A DNA stretch of 64,000 nucleotides from Granulicella tundricola MP5ACTX9. GTDB taxonomy: Bacteria > Acidobacteriota > Terriglobia > Terriglobales > Acidobacteriaceae. The stretch's first letter is position 1. Every line of letters begins with the position of its first letter. Both the position numbers and the translations under genes were made by a program. Under the pieces are notes generated by a model. That model searched no databases, was not told the DNA's origin, and was given only the letters and a program-made list of their open reading frames with translations. The stretch is from positions 1,364,001 to 1,428,000 of the forward strand of contig NC_015064.1 in the NCBI RefSeq assembly GCF_000178975.2, written 5' to 3'. This document shows, piece after piece, positions 15,934 to 23,755 of this stretch.

Positions 15934-16704
15934 TTATAGCTTCGATCCGCCATCCACGGGGATGGTAGCCCCAGTGATCCAGCGTGCACCGTCCGATGCG
16001 ATGAAGGTGACGACATCTGCCACGTCGGAGGGTTGGCCGATCCGCTTGAGGGCTTGCATGCCGAGGGCGAGGTTGCGGCCTCCTTCCGTTTTGGTGAAGT
16101 TCGACATGTCGGTTTCAATGACGCCGGGCGCGACGCTGTTGACGCGGATACCGCTTGGACCGAGGATGGAAGCCCAGTGTTTGACGAGTGTCTCCAGGGC
16201 TCCCTTCGTGGAGGCATAGACGGGAAGGGCGGGTGCGCCGGGCTGGCCTGAGTTGCCCGGGATGGCGTGGGCGACGATGGACGTGATGGCGATGACGCTC
16301 GAGCCAGCGGTGAGTTGAGGCAGGAGTTGCTGGAGGACGAAGAATGGGCCGCGAACGTTGGTGGCGAAGAGGTTGTCGAAGTCAGCGATGGTGTGATCTT
16401 CGATCTTGGCGGCCTTGGAGATGCCGGCGTTCAGGACGAGGATGTCGAGGGGGGTGGTGAGTTTGGCGCGGACCTGCTCGGCGAGGGATGCTGGTCCGTC
16501 CGGTGCGGAGAGGTCGGCTTGCAGGGCGTCGGCCTTGGCACCTGACTGGCGGATCTCTGCGACGAGAGCTTCCGCTTCAGATGCACTGCGACCGTAGTGG
16601 ATGAGGACGTGTGCGCCTGCTGCTGCGAGTGCGATTGCGGTGGCTTTGCCGATTCCGCGTGATGCTCCTGTGATGAGAGCGACTTTTCCGGTGAGTTCGG
16701 GCAT
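15934..16704 (-). CDS. SDR-family oxidoreductase (FabG-like)
   Basis: NAD(P)-dependent short-chain dehydrogenase of 256 residues. Visible are the cofactor motif TGASRGIG at about residues 13-20, LNAGIS, the active-site YASTK with Ser about 13 residues earlier (ITSI region), and the C-terminal DGGSKL. HYGRS after strand 2 suggests NADPH preference. The substrate cannot be told. AAGGAG lies 4 nt before the ATG. It is followed on the same strand by nothing closer than the convergent terminator, and preceded by the Old Yellow Enzyme gene 66 bp upstream, so the two may be cotranscribed. Confidence 0.85.
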   Translation of the reverse strand: MPELTGKVALITGASRGIGKATAIALAAAGAHVLIHYGRSASEAEALVAEIRQSGAKADALQADLSAPDGPASLAEQVRAKLTTPLDILVLNAGISKAAKIEDHTIADFDNLFATNVRGPFFVLQQLLPQLTAGSSVIAITSIVAHAIPGNSGQPGAPALPVYASTKGALETLVKHWASILGPSGIRVNSVAPGVIETDMSNFTKTEGGRNLALGMQALKRIGQPSDVADVVTFIASDGARWITGATIPVDGGSKL

Positions 16705-16770
16705 GATGCTCCTTTATTTGTAACTTTTTCTGATACTTATGCGGCTGGGTCTGGATTTCAGCGAGTGAGG

Positions 16771-17901
16771 CTACTTTGCTGCCTTTTCGTAGAAAGGGTA
16801 GTCGGTGTAGCCCTTGGCTTCAAAGGTGTAGAAGGTGCTGCGGTCGTAGTCGTTTAGCGGCAGATGGTTGGCGATGCGTTTTGGCAGATCAGGGTTTGAG
16901 ACGAAGTGGCGTCCGAACGCGACGAGGTCGGCATCGCCGCTCTCGACGATGGCTTCGGCAGTCTCGGGTTCGAAGCCCCCTGCCGCAATGATCTTTCCTT
17001 TGAAGATCTTTCTCAATTGCTGAGAGGCGATGGGCTCCTGACCTTCGTCGACGACGATGTTGCCTTTGACTCGCGGCTCGATGATGTGGAGGTAGGCGAG
17101 GTCGAAGCGGTTGAGTTGCTCTGCGAGATAGGCGAAGAGCGCGGTGGGATTGCTGTCCGACATGTGATTCCAGGTTCCACCGGGGCCGATGCGAACGGCG
17201 GCGCGGTTGGGTCCCCAGACGGAGATCATGGCTTCAACGATCTCCAAGAGGAGCCGGCTGCGGTTTTCGAACGATCCGCCGTATTCATCCGTGCGCTTGT
17301 TGCTGACGTCCTGGAGGAACTGGTCCGGGAGATAGCCGTTGGCACCGTGCAGTTCCACGCCATCGAAGCCTGCGGCTTTTGCACGCTCGGCGGCTTTGCG
17401 ATAGTCCTCTACGATGGCCTTGATCTCAGGGACTTCCAAGGCGCGATGCGGGGAGTGCGTGACCCATCCGTTGGCGGTCGAGACGGTGGGTGCGGGATCA
17501 AGCCAGTACTCCGGATCGACTGAGGCAGAGACGGGGATGGCACCTTCCGTTACGAGGGAGTTGGAGGAGCGGCCGGTGTGCCAAAGCTGCGCGAAGATGT
17601 GGCCACCCTTGGCGTGGACGGCGTCGACGACCTTCTTCCAGCCTTCTACCTGCTGATCGTTGTAGAGGCCGGGGGCACCGTACCAGCCGCGGCCTGCGAT
17701 AGAGATGTTGGTGGCTTCGGAGATGATGAAGCCACCGTCCGAGGCTCGCTGGGCGTAGTACTCCGCCATGAGCGCGCCGGGGATGTCTCCGGGTTCGTCC
17801 GACCTTGAGCGGGTGAGAGGCGCCATGACAACGCGATGCTTCAGTTGGAACGATGCAAGTTCAATCGGGGTGAAGAGCTTCTGTTTAGCTTCGTTCGACA
17901 T
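16771..17901 (-). CDS. Old Yellow Enzyme-family NADH:flavin oxidoreductase (NemA-like)
   Basis: FMN-dependent ene-reductase acting on activated C=C bonds, nitro compounds or N-ethylmaleimide-like electrophiles. Family landmarks in order: HRVVMAPLTRSRSDEPGD, AQLWHTGRSS, AAERAKAAGFDGVELHGANG with the substrate-binding His/Asn pair, YLPDQFLQ, NRSRLLLEIVEA, and ADLVAFGRHFVSNPDLP (phosphate-binding loop). 376 residues, normal length. GGAGAACGTC gives a good Shine-Dalgarno. Together with the SDR and the VOC protein this looks like a small detoxification or redox group on the minus strand; that grouping is inference. Confidence 0.9.
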   Translation of the reverse strand: MSNEAKQKLFTPIELASFQLKHRVVMAPLTRSRSDEPGDIPGALMAEYYAQRASDGGFIISEATNISIAGRGWYGAPGLYNDQQVEGWKKVVDAVHAKGGHIFAQLWHTGRSSNSLVTEGAIPVSASVDPEYWLDPAPTVSTANGWVTHSPHRALEVPEIKAIVEDYRKAAERAKAAGFDGVELHGANGYLPDQFLQDVSNKRTDEYGGSFENRSRLLLEIVEAMISVWGPNRAAVRIGPGGTWNHMSDSNPTALFAYLAEQLNRFDLAYLHIIEPRVKGNIVVDEGQEPIASQQLRKIFKGKIIAAGGFEPETAEAIVESGDADLVAFGRHFVSNPDLPKRIANHLPLNDYDRSTFYTFEAKGYTDYPFYEKAAK

Positions 17902-18015
17902 GACGTTCTCCGGTTTCTTGTGATCCGAAGTTTGGATGAACCGGAGCGATGAACGCTTCTTGTCTGGTAGTCCTTATAGCCTGATGACGCGTAGCTCTTT
18001 AGGGGCTTTTGCTTC

Positions 18016-18924
18016 TTACGCGGAGGCTTTGAGGCGAAGACGGATACCACACGAATCGATATGCGACGGCGTTTCCTCTTCACTCGTCTCCGAAGGGAAA
18101 CCTGCCTCAGTGAGCCGTTTGGCGGCGAGCTCGAGTTCCTGTTCGGAGGGCAGGATGAGTTCCCAGAAGAGAAGACGGGCGTCGTAAGCGCTGGCGACGG
18201 GTGAGCCCGCGGCCCAGACGTTGAGGCCGACGTGATGGTGATAACCGCCTGCTGAGACGAAGAGTGCGCCGGGGTATCGCCAGGTCATGATGTCCATGCC
18301 GAGGGCTGCGTGGTAAAAGCTGGAGGCCTGATCAAGATCAGCAATGTATAGGTGGACGTGGCCGATGGTTGTGCCGGAGGGCGCGCCTTTCCAGGGAGCG
18401 TCTGTGGCTGCGAGCAGACTGCGAAAATCTACGGAGTTGGTTGCGCTGACGAGTTCTGAGCCTTCATAGATCCACGCGGAGTGAGCGCGGTCTGCGTAGA
18501 CCTCCACGGAAAGGCCGTCGGGGTCGGCGAGGTAGATGGCCTCACTGTAGAGATGGTCTCCGGCACCGTAGGGGGTGTTCGAGGCGATCAGGTGCTGGAC
18601 GAAGCTGCCGAGTGCCGCCCGGGTGGGGAGCAGGAAGGCGGTGTGGTACAAGCCGAGGCGGGTTCTGCGGCCGATGGGCTGGACCCCGGGGATGTGCTCC
18701 AGTTCGAGGAGTGCGGCGGGACTGCCGGGCACGCCGAGGCGGGCTATCTTCGAGGCCGATTCGAGCGAAGGCAGGAGTGTGAGGCCGATGACGTCGCGAT
18801 AGAAGGCTACGGAACGCTCGAGGTTGGAGACGGCGAGCCTGACCTTGCCTACGTGGGTTGAGGGGGGCAGGCGATGGGTGGGATGGATGCCGGCGTCGGT
18901 TCTGGGGGAGGGGGTTGGTGTCAT
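18016..18924 (-). CDS. Two-domain VOC protein, catechol-2,3-dioxygenase (CatE)-like
   Basis: Two tandem glyoxalase/extradiol-dioxygenase domains. The first runs from HVGKVRLAVSNLERSVAFYR to ADPDGLSVEVYAD with a potential metal site (His in HVGKV, His in GLYHTAF, Glu in VEVYAD). The second starts IGHVHLYIADLDQASSFYH, with HHHVGLNVWA. This layout matches Bacillus CatE/YfiE-type proteins. The dioxygenase activity is not certain. I start at ATG 18924, which has GAGG 7 nt upstream, and not at the in-frame ATG 48 bp earlier. About 302 residues. Confidence 0.78.
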   Translation of the reverse strand: MTPTPSPRTDAGIHPTHRLPPSTHVGKVRLAVSNLERSVAFYRDVIGLTLLPSLESASKIARLGVPGSPAALLELEHIPGVQPIGRRTRLGLYHTAFLLPTRAALGSFVQHLIASNTPYGAGDHLYSEAIYLADPDGLSVEVYADRAHSAWIYEGSELVSATNSVDFRSLLAATDAPWKGAPSGTTIGHVHLYIADLDQASSFYHAALGMDIMTWRYPGALFVSAGGYHHHVGLNVWAAGSPVASAYDARLLFWELILPSEQELELAAKRLTEAGFPSETSEEETPSHIDSCGIRLRLKASA

Positions 18925-19236
18925 CGGGATCCTCTTCTGGCGTAGCAACTGTAGATTAGAGTGTTTGAACATTGAGTTGGATTCGCCGAACCCATACGGG
19001 CCTTAGTTTGGAAGGCAGTTGAAACAACAGGACTTGAGACGACGTTGAGGTGCATTTGAGGGAAATTTGATGAAGAAAGGCGGGCGGTGACATGGTAGGC
19101 TGGGGCCACTCGAAAGACGAGTTTGAGAGCCTCTGCGTATGCGGTTGGGTCTCTCCAGTGGGCCGCTCGGTCGGACTGCTGTGCAAGACATCGATTTCGA
19201 GGATGAGCAGCCTGGGTTCAGGCCTGGAGAACATTT
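18925..19236. other. 312-bp intergenic region, divergent promoters, one hairpin
   Basis: Lies between the divergent VOC gene and the secreted low-complexity protein. I see no gene. A small hairpin ACTCGAAAGACGAGT is at 19107-19121, and GGAGAACATTT precedes ATG 19237. The hairpin recalls riboswitch stems but no riboswitch core is recognisable around it. Confidence 0.4.
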
Positions 19237-21198
19237 ATGACAACGAGACGTCATCTTTTAGAAGTCAGCCGCCGGTTGAACCTTGCCTGCTGGCCTGTGC
19301 TGTTTCTTGCATCCTCGGGGTTTGCGCAGCAGCCGGCGCATAAGGCACCCGCTGCCACCCCTGCACCCGCTCCTGCCCCGGCTCCGAGGCCAGCACCGGC
19401 TCAAACGTCCCACCCGGCACCTCAGCAGACGCATCAGAATGTGCCTGTCGTTCAACCGGCGGTGCGACAGCCGGTTGGGCAGGTTGCTCCTGCGATAAAG
19501 CCGGGTGGCCTGAATCAACCTCTTCAGCCGCAACGGAATCTTCCGGTTCAGGCAGTTGGGCAGCCTGCGGGTGCTGCCGGAGTGGGCCAACAACATATGC
19601 CGGTTACGACCGGGCAAGGGCAGATGGTGCGGACACCAGGGCAGGGTGCATACACTCTGCCTGCGGCGGGACAACGTGAGCCTGTGACGGCTGGTGGGGC
19701 GGTCCGGACGCCGGGCGGAGGAGCGTCTTATGTCGTGCCGGCTGGCAATGGACATGGTTTGCCTGCGATGGGTGAGCACGGGCAGCCGCTTGGTGGGTCG
19801 CGGGTCGGTGGGAATGTGCCGGTCGCGATGCATACCCCGGGGATTCCCGCGGGTGTGAGGCCGCAAGCGCTGCGTGGAGGGGGAGCGCAGTACACCGACC
19901 AGCGGGGCCGGACCGTGGTGACTAATCCACACGGTCAAGTGACGGAGTTCCGGGATCAGAACCACATTGCGCAGTACGACGGGCGCGGACAGGCGCGGTT
20001 CATCCAGGCGACGCATAACGGGATGACGACGACGGTGACGCATGGCTTCGGCGGGCAGAGGACGATCCAGACGCGGTATGCCGATGGGACTCGCGTGGTG
20101 AGCTATGGCGCGCACAGCGGGTTTGCGGAGAGGGCAATTGTAGGGCGGCCGGGGTTTGTGGCTCGGACGACGTCGATGGGGGGGATTACGCGGGTGTCGG
20201 TGTATCGGTCCTACTCGTATCAGAACCATGCGTATTACCGGTATGTGCCTGCGGTTTACTATCGTCCGGCGTTTTATGGATGGGTGAACTCGCCCTGGCG
20301 GCGACCGGTTGTCTATAACTGGGGGCCGCGGCCCTATGGCGGGTACTACGGAGCCTACTTTACTCCGTACCCGAGCTATCCGACTCCTGATCTGTGGCTG
20401 ACGGACTATGTGCTGAACTACAACCTGCAGCAGGCGTATGCGGCTCGGCAGGATGTGGGGGACGGACCGCAGCAGGGATTCGATGGGCCACCTGATCAGA
20501 ATTATCAGGATCAGAGTGCGGGTGCGGCGCCGCAGCAACAGCCCTTCGATGATGTAGGGAATGCGCCGGTGGGGCAGCCGGGACCGGCTCCTGAGGGAGT
20601 TCCTGTGGCGGCTCAGCAGACTCAGTTGGATCCGACTGTCAAGGCGCTGATCGCGCAGCAGGTGAAGATCGATATCGCGGAGATGCAGACGGCTTCAGCG
20701 CAGGCATCTGTCGGGGCCGGGGAGGCTCCGATGCCCCCGGATAGCGCGATGCCGGAGGTGCTGAAGCCGGATCATACGGCCTTTGAGGTGTCGAGCGATA
20801 CGCAGTTGTATTACGGGGATAACCAGTCCTGCGTGCTTTCGCCGGGGGATGTCCTGTACCGCAAGCCGGACTCCACCGCAGACATTACGGGCGGGGTGGA
20901 GGTTACTGTTGTGGGACGGAAGCCGGGGAGTTGCGACGTGAACGTTACGGCGAAGGTCAGCCTGGCTACCCTGCAGGATATGAACAACCAGTTCCAGCAG
21001 CAGTTGCAGGGCGGGATGCAGGTCCTGGCGGCTAAGGCTGGGAAGGATTCGATCCCGTCAGCTCCCGACTCGGGGCAGATCATGGTGGCTTCCGGGCAGG
21101 CTCCGGCGCAGGATGTGAATTCCATGCTGGCGCAGAACCAGACCAGCGGGCAGCAGGCTGAGACTGAGATTGCAACGGCAGCCACTGGAAATCAATGA
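19237..21198 (+). CDS. Secreted Pro/Gln/Gly-rich protein of unknown function
   Basis: 653 residues with an N-terminal signal region (LACWPVLFLASSGFAQQP). A long Pro/Ala/Gln-rich stretch (about 28-130) is followed by Gly-rich spacers with HG-type repeats (GNGHGLPAMGEHGQPLGG), then a central block resembling RHS-like short strands (DQRGRTVVTNPHGQVTEF, AHSGFAERAIVGRPGFVART). A Tyr-rich segment (YYRYVPAVYYRPAFYGW, later GPRPYGGYYGAY) ends with TPDLWLTDYVLNYNLQQAYA. The C-terminal third is more ordinary (CVLSPGDVLYRKPDS). It looks cell-envelope associated. I do not recognise a named family. GGAGAAC precedes the ATG. Confidence 0.7.
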   Translation: MTTRRHLLEVSRRLNLACWPVLFLASSGFAQQPAHKAPAATPAPAPAPAPRPAPAQTSHPAPQQTHQNVPVVQPAVRQPVGQVAPAIKPGGLNQPLQPQRNLPVQAVGQPAGAAGVGQQHMPVTTGQGQMVRTPGQGAYTLPAAGQREPVTAGGAVRTPGGGASYVVPAGNGHGLPAMGEHGQPLGGSRVGGNVPVAMHTPGIPAGVRPQALRGGGAQYTDQRGRTVVTNPHGQVTEFRDQNHIAQYDGRGQARFIQATHNGMTTTVTHGFGGQRTIQTRYADGTRVVSYGAHSGFAERAIVGRPGFVARTTSMGGITRVSVYRSYSYQNHAYYRYVPAVYYRPAFYGWVNSPWRRPVVYNWGPRPYGGYYGAYFTPYPSYPTPDLWLTDYVLNYNLQQAYAARQDVGDGPQQGFDGPPDQNYQDQSAGAAPQQQPFDDVGNAPVGQPGPAPEGVPVAAQQTQLDPTVKALIAQQVKIDIAEMQTASAQASVGAGEAPMPPDSAMPEVLKPDHTAFEVSSDTQLYYGDNQSCVLSPGDVLYRKPDSTADITGGVEVTVVGRKPGSCDVNVTAKVSLATLQDMNNQFQQQLQGGMQVLAAKAGKDSIPSAPDSGQIMVASGQAPAQDVNSMLAQNQTSGQQAETEIATAATGNQ

Positions 21199-21246
21199 GA
21201 TGAAAACATGACATTTCCCCTGTCTGGCTGACTGTAGACTCTACGG

Positions 21247-21912
21247 GTGAGTGAAACGATTTCAGGAGTGAAGCGGCGCGGGTCGGGGCGGCCCCCGGCC
21301 CGGGAGCTTGAGGCGCATAAGGAAGCGATCCTGGACGCGGCTACGGCGACGTTTCTGGAGCATGGCTACTCGAAGGCGAGTACCGCGGAGATTGCGCGGC
21401 GGGCGGGTGCGTCCAAGCAGACGATCTACTCGCTGTATCCGAGCAAGGCGGAGCTGTTTGCGGCGCTGATGCAGCGGCGGTCGGCCAGGCTGATCGATCC
21501 GCTTGCGTCCCAGGTTCTGCGCGACGATGCTCCGGTGGAGGAGGTTCTTCGGCGGTTTGCCTTCCAGGTGGTCCGTCTGCTGCTGACGGAGGTCTCGCAG
21601 AGACTGCACCGGATCATCATCTCCGAGGCGAAGTCATTTCCTGAGCTGGTGGGGGCGTTTTGGGCGAATGGGCCGGGGTGGGGGAGGGAGACGCTGAAGG
21701 TGTACCTGGATGCTCAGGTGGCGGGGGGTGTGTTGGAGGTTGGGAATACCCGGTATGCAGCGAACCAGTTCATTGGCTCGCTGGCGGACGTGATTGTGAT
21801 GCATTCCATGCTGATGCTGCCGACCCCGCTGGAGGGGGAGAAGGCGATTGGGGATTGGGTTGAGATGGGGGTGAGCGCGTTTCTGCGGGCTTACCGGAAG
21901 ATGGGTGATTAG
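21247..21912 (+). CDS. TetR/AcrR-family transcriptional regulator
   Basis: 221 residues. N-terminal HTH: STAEIARRAGASKQTIYSLY at about residues 42-61, followed by PSKAELFAAL. The variable helical C-terminal domain includes a C-terminal region typical of the AefR-like group (FIGSLADVIVMHSMLM). It starts at GTG 21247, with TAGACT six bases upstream and no clear Shine-Dalgarno. Ligand and targets unknown; it follows the secreted low-complexity protein by 48 bp, but the intervening promoter-like text suggests independent expression. Confidence 0.88.
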   Translation: MSETISGVKRRGSGRPPARELEAHKEAILDAATATFLEHGYSKASTAEIARRAGASKQTIYSLYPSKAELFAALMQRRSARLIDPLASQVLRDDAPVEEVLRRFAFQVVRLLLTEVSQRLHRIIISEAKSFPELVGAFWANGPGWGRETLKVYLDAQVAGGVLEVGNTRYAANQFIGSLADVIVMHSMLMLPTPLEGEKAIGDWVEMGVSAFLRAYRKMGD

Positions 21913-21985
21913 GGGGATCGAGGGCTGGACCCCTCCCCCCTGTTTTGATTCAAAGTATTGATTTCATTTTACTTAAGTCTGGACT

Positions 21986-23533
21986 TCAGGCTCTGGGCCG
22001 ATCATGGGCCGCACTCGTAAATGAGGCTGCGAGGAGGATCAGGATGGGGAAGAATTCGAGCGTGTAACGGGGCTCTGAGTTGTCGATGGTGAGGAGCAGG
22101 GCGGCGCGGAGGAGGATCATGCCGGCCATGGACCAGAGGATGGGGGCGGGGATGGGCCAGTTGGGGAACAGGGTGCGGCGGCGGGTGAAGGCTGCGGCGG
22201 CGAGGGCGAAGTAGGCGAGGTTCAGGGCTCCGTAGGCGTAGGAGAAGAGGGTGCTCCTGGGGTGCAGGCGGAACTTCCACCATTCGAGCGGCAGGGGGAG
22301 GAAGTCGATGCGGGGGCGGAAGGCCATATTGATAAGGCGGGCGATGGGGAGGGCGAGGTAGAAGCGGATGGGGTTGGACCGGACGCGGGTTGCGGCGAGG
22401 GTGGCGAAGCGATCGTCGAGGGATTTGGTGGGGGTGGTGGTGAGGTTGTACTCGGCGTAGAGGGCTTCGGTGGTGGCGTACTGGGTGTTGTTGTCGAAGG
22501 CGCGGTTGGGGAGGTCGGCGATCTGGAGGGTGTCGCTGCCGAGGTTCCAGTAGGTGGTTTCGGTGGAGGCGAAGTCGATGGCCCAAGTGCGGTACCAGCG
22601 CTGGAAGCCGAGGGTGATGAGTTCGCCGGGGTCAGTGGCGAAGCGGGGGGCGAGTGGCTCGAAGACGTGGAAGGTGCGCTCGTTGCGGATGGTCCAGGGG
22701 ATGAGGGGGAGGATGGTGAGGAGGGAGGCTATGACTGCCGGGCGCAGGGTGCGGAGGGTGAACTTGCTCGTGGGTTGAGTGCGCCAGGTGATGTAGAGGA
22801 TGGCGGGGATGATGGCGGCGGCGAGGATGCCTTGCTCCGGGCGGAGGAGGATGGAGTAGGCGAGGGTGGCGGCCAGGAGGTAGAGCCAGGGGTTAAAGGG
22901 GCGGTAAGGGCTTTGGGTCTCCGTTACCGCGTGGGGCGCTCCCGACAAAATACTGAGGTTCTGAGCTTCGCTCAGAATGACGACACCTTTTTTTATTGGA
23001 CTGAATTGACCAAAGATGTAGCTTTGCCAGCGGTGGAGGGCGTAGAAGGCGAGGGCGATGGTGAAGAGGGTGAGGGTTTCGGTGAGGGGGATGGCTACGA
23101 AGTTGGCGGTGAAGGGGCAGAGGCAGCCTAGCCACAGGGCGATGAGGCCGGCGCGACGGCTCACGAGGCGGTGTGCCAGGGCGGCGATGAGGCAGCAGGT
23201 CGCGAGGTCGATAAGGGTCTGGAGGATGAGGACGGGGAGATAGTGGTCGTAACCGAAGACGAGGAAGCAGAGGGCGAGGAAGGCGGGGTAGCCGGGGAGG
23301 CGGATGAGAGTGGGGCGAGGTGGGGCGGGGTGACCGTTGAGGGTCTGGGAGAAGCCGTAGATGCCGTGCTGGAGGGTGTTGCGGGCGAAGTCGCCGTAGA
23401 GGAGGGTGTCGTTGGCGACCTGGGCGAAGCGATGGATGAACCAGAGACGGAGGAGCAGGCCGGCGAGGAGGGCGGCGATGGTTAGGAGGAGATAGCGGCG
23501 TTTTGTGCCGTCGGTTGCGTCCGAGGTGGTCAT
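21986..23533 (-). CDS. Polytopic membrane protein, ArnT/PMT-like (GT-C) glycosyltransferase
   Basis: About 515 residues with 10 or more hydrophobic segments. The first periplasmic loop carries NDTLLYGDFARNTLQHGIYG, the Asp-containing motif expected after TM1 in dolichyl/undecaprenyl-phosphate-sugar glycosyltransferases, and later RLPGYPAFLAL, a text common in the ArnT-like family. The acceptor is unknown. An in-frame family-C palindromic repeat (22949-22982) adds the peptide VVILSEAQNLSIL at about residues 184-195, after the FGQFSPIKKG stretch. I start at ATG 23533 (MTTSDATDG); TATGAT ends 9 nt upstream of it. The gene is divergent from the GH18/CE4/GT2 fusion. Confidence 0.72.
   Translation of the reverse strand: MTTSDATDGTKRRYLLLTIAALLAGLLLRLWFIHRFAQVANDTLLYGDFARNTLQHGIYGFSQTLNGHPAPPRPTLIRLPGYPAFLALCFLVFGYDHYLPVLILQTLIDLATCCLIAALAHRLVSRRAGLIALWLGCLCPFTANFVAIPLTETLTLFTIALAFYALHRWQSYIFGQFSPIKKGVVILSEAQNLSILSGAPHAVTETQSPYRPFNPWLYLLAATLAYSILLRPEQGILAAAIIPAILYITWRTQPTSKFTLRTLRPAVIASLLTILPLIPWTIRNERTFHVFEPLAPRFATDPGELITLGFQRWYRTWAIDFASTETTYWNLGSDTLQIADLPNRAFDNNTQYATTEALYAEYNLTTTPTKSLDDRFATLAATRVRSNPIRFYLALPIARLINMAFRPRIDFLPLPLEWWKFRLHPRSTLFSYAYGALNLAYFALAAAAFTRRRTLFPNWPIPAPILWSMAGMILLRAALLLTIDNSEPRYTLEFFPILILLAASFTSAAHDRPRA
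22949..22982. repeat. Family-C hairpin repeat, in frame inside a glycosyltransferase gene
   Basis: Core TTCTGAGCTTCGCTCAGAA (22959-22977) followed by TGACG, preceded by AATACTGAGG. It is nearly identical to the intergenic copy at 28998-29030. Read on the minus strand it encodes VVILSEAQNLSIL. Confidence 0.88.
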
Positions 23534-23542
23534 CGTCCATGC

Positions 23543-23548
23543 ATCATA
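23543..23548 (-). promoter_or_regulatory. -10 element TATGAT, 9 nt before the glycosyltransferase start
   Basis: On the minus strand TATGAT ends 9 nt before ATG 23533, with no Shine-Dalgarno between. It supports that start and a leaderless mRNA. Confidence 0.45.
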
Positions 23549-23755
23549 CGTGGTGCGGCAGGTGGTTTGGACGGAGAACCTTCCCTCAGCGGCTAAGGCC
23601 GGTTTCGTTGCCATGCATTACGGCGAGACTAAAGTCCCGCCCCTTCAAAGCGTCCTATTTCAAGCTGTGGTTGCAATGGCAGGAGGTTGCGTTGACTGAT
23701 GGGCGAGGGGTGCATACGATCAAGCCAGTGAGAACAGCGGCACGTACTTGTATTC

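Noticed and set aside
19107-19121. ACTC-GAAAGA-CGAGT stem considered as part of a riboswitch
   Set aside because: No conserved core around it; only a short hairpin can be supported.
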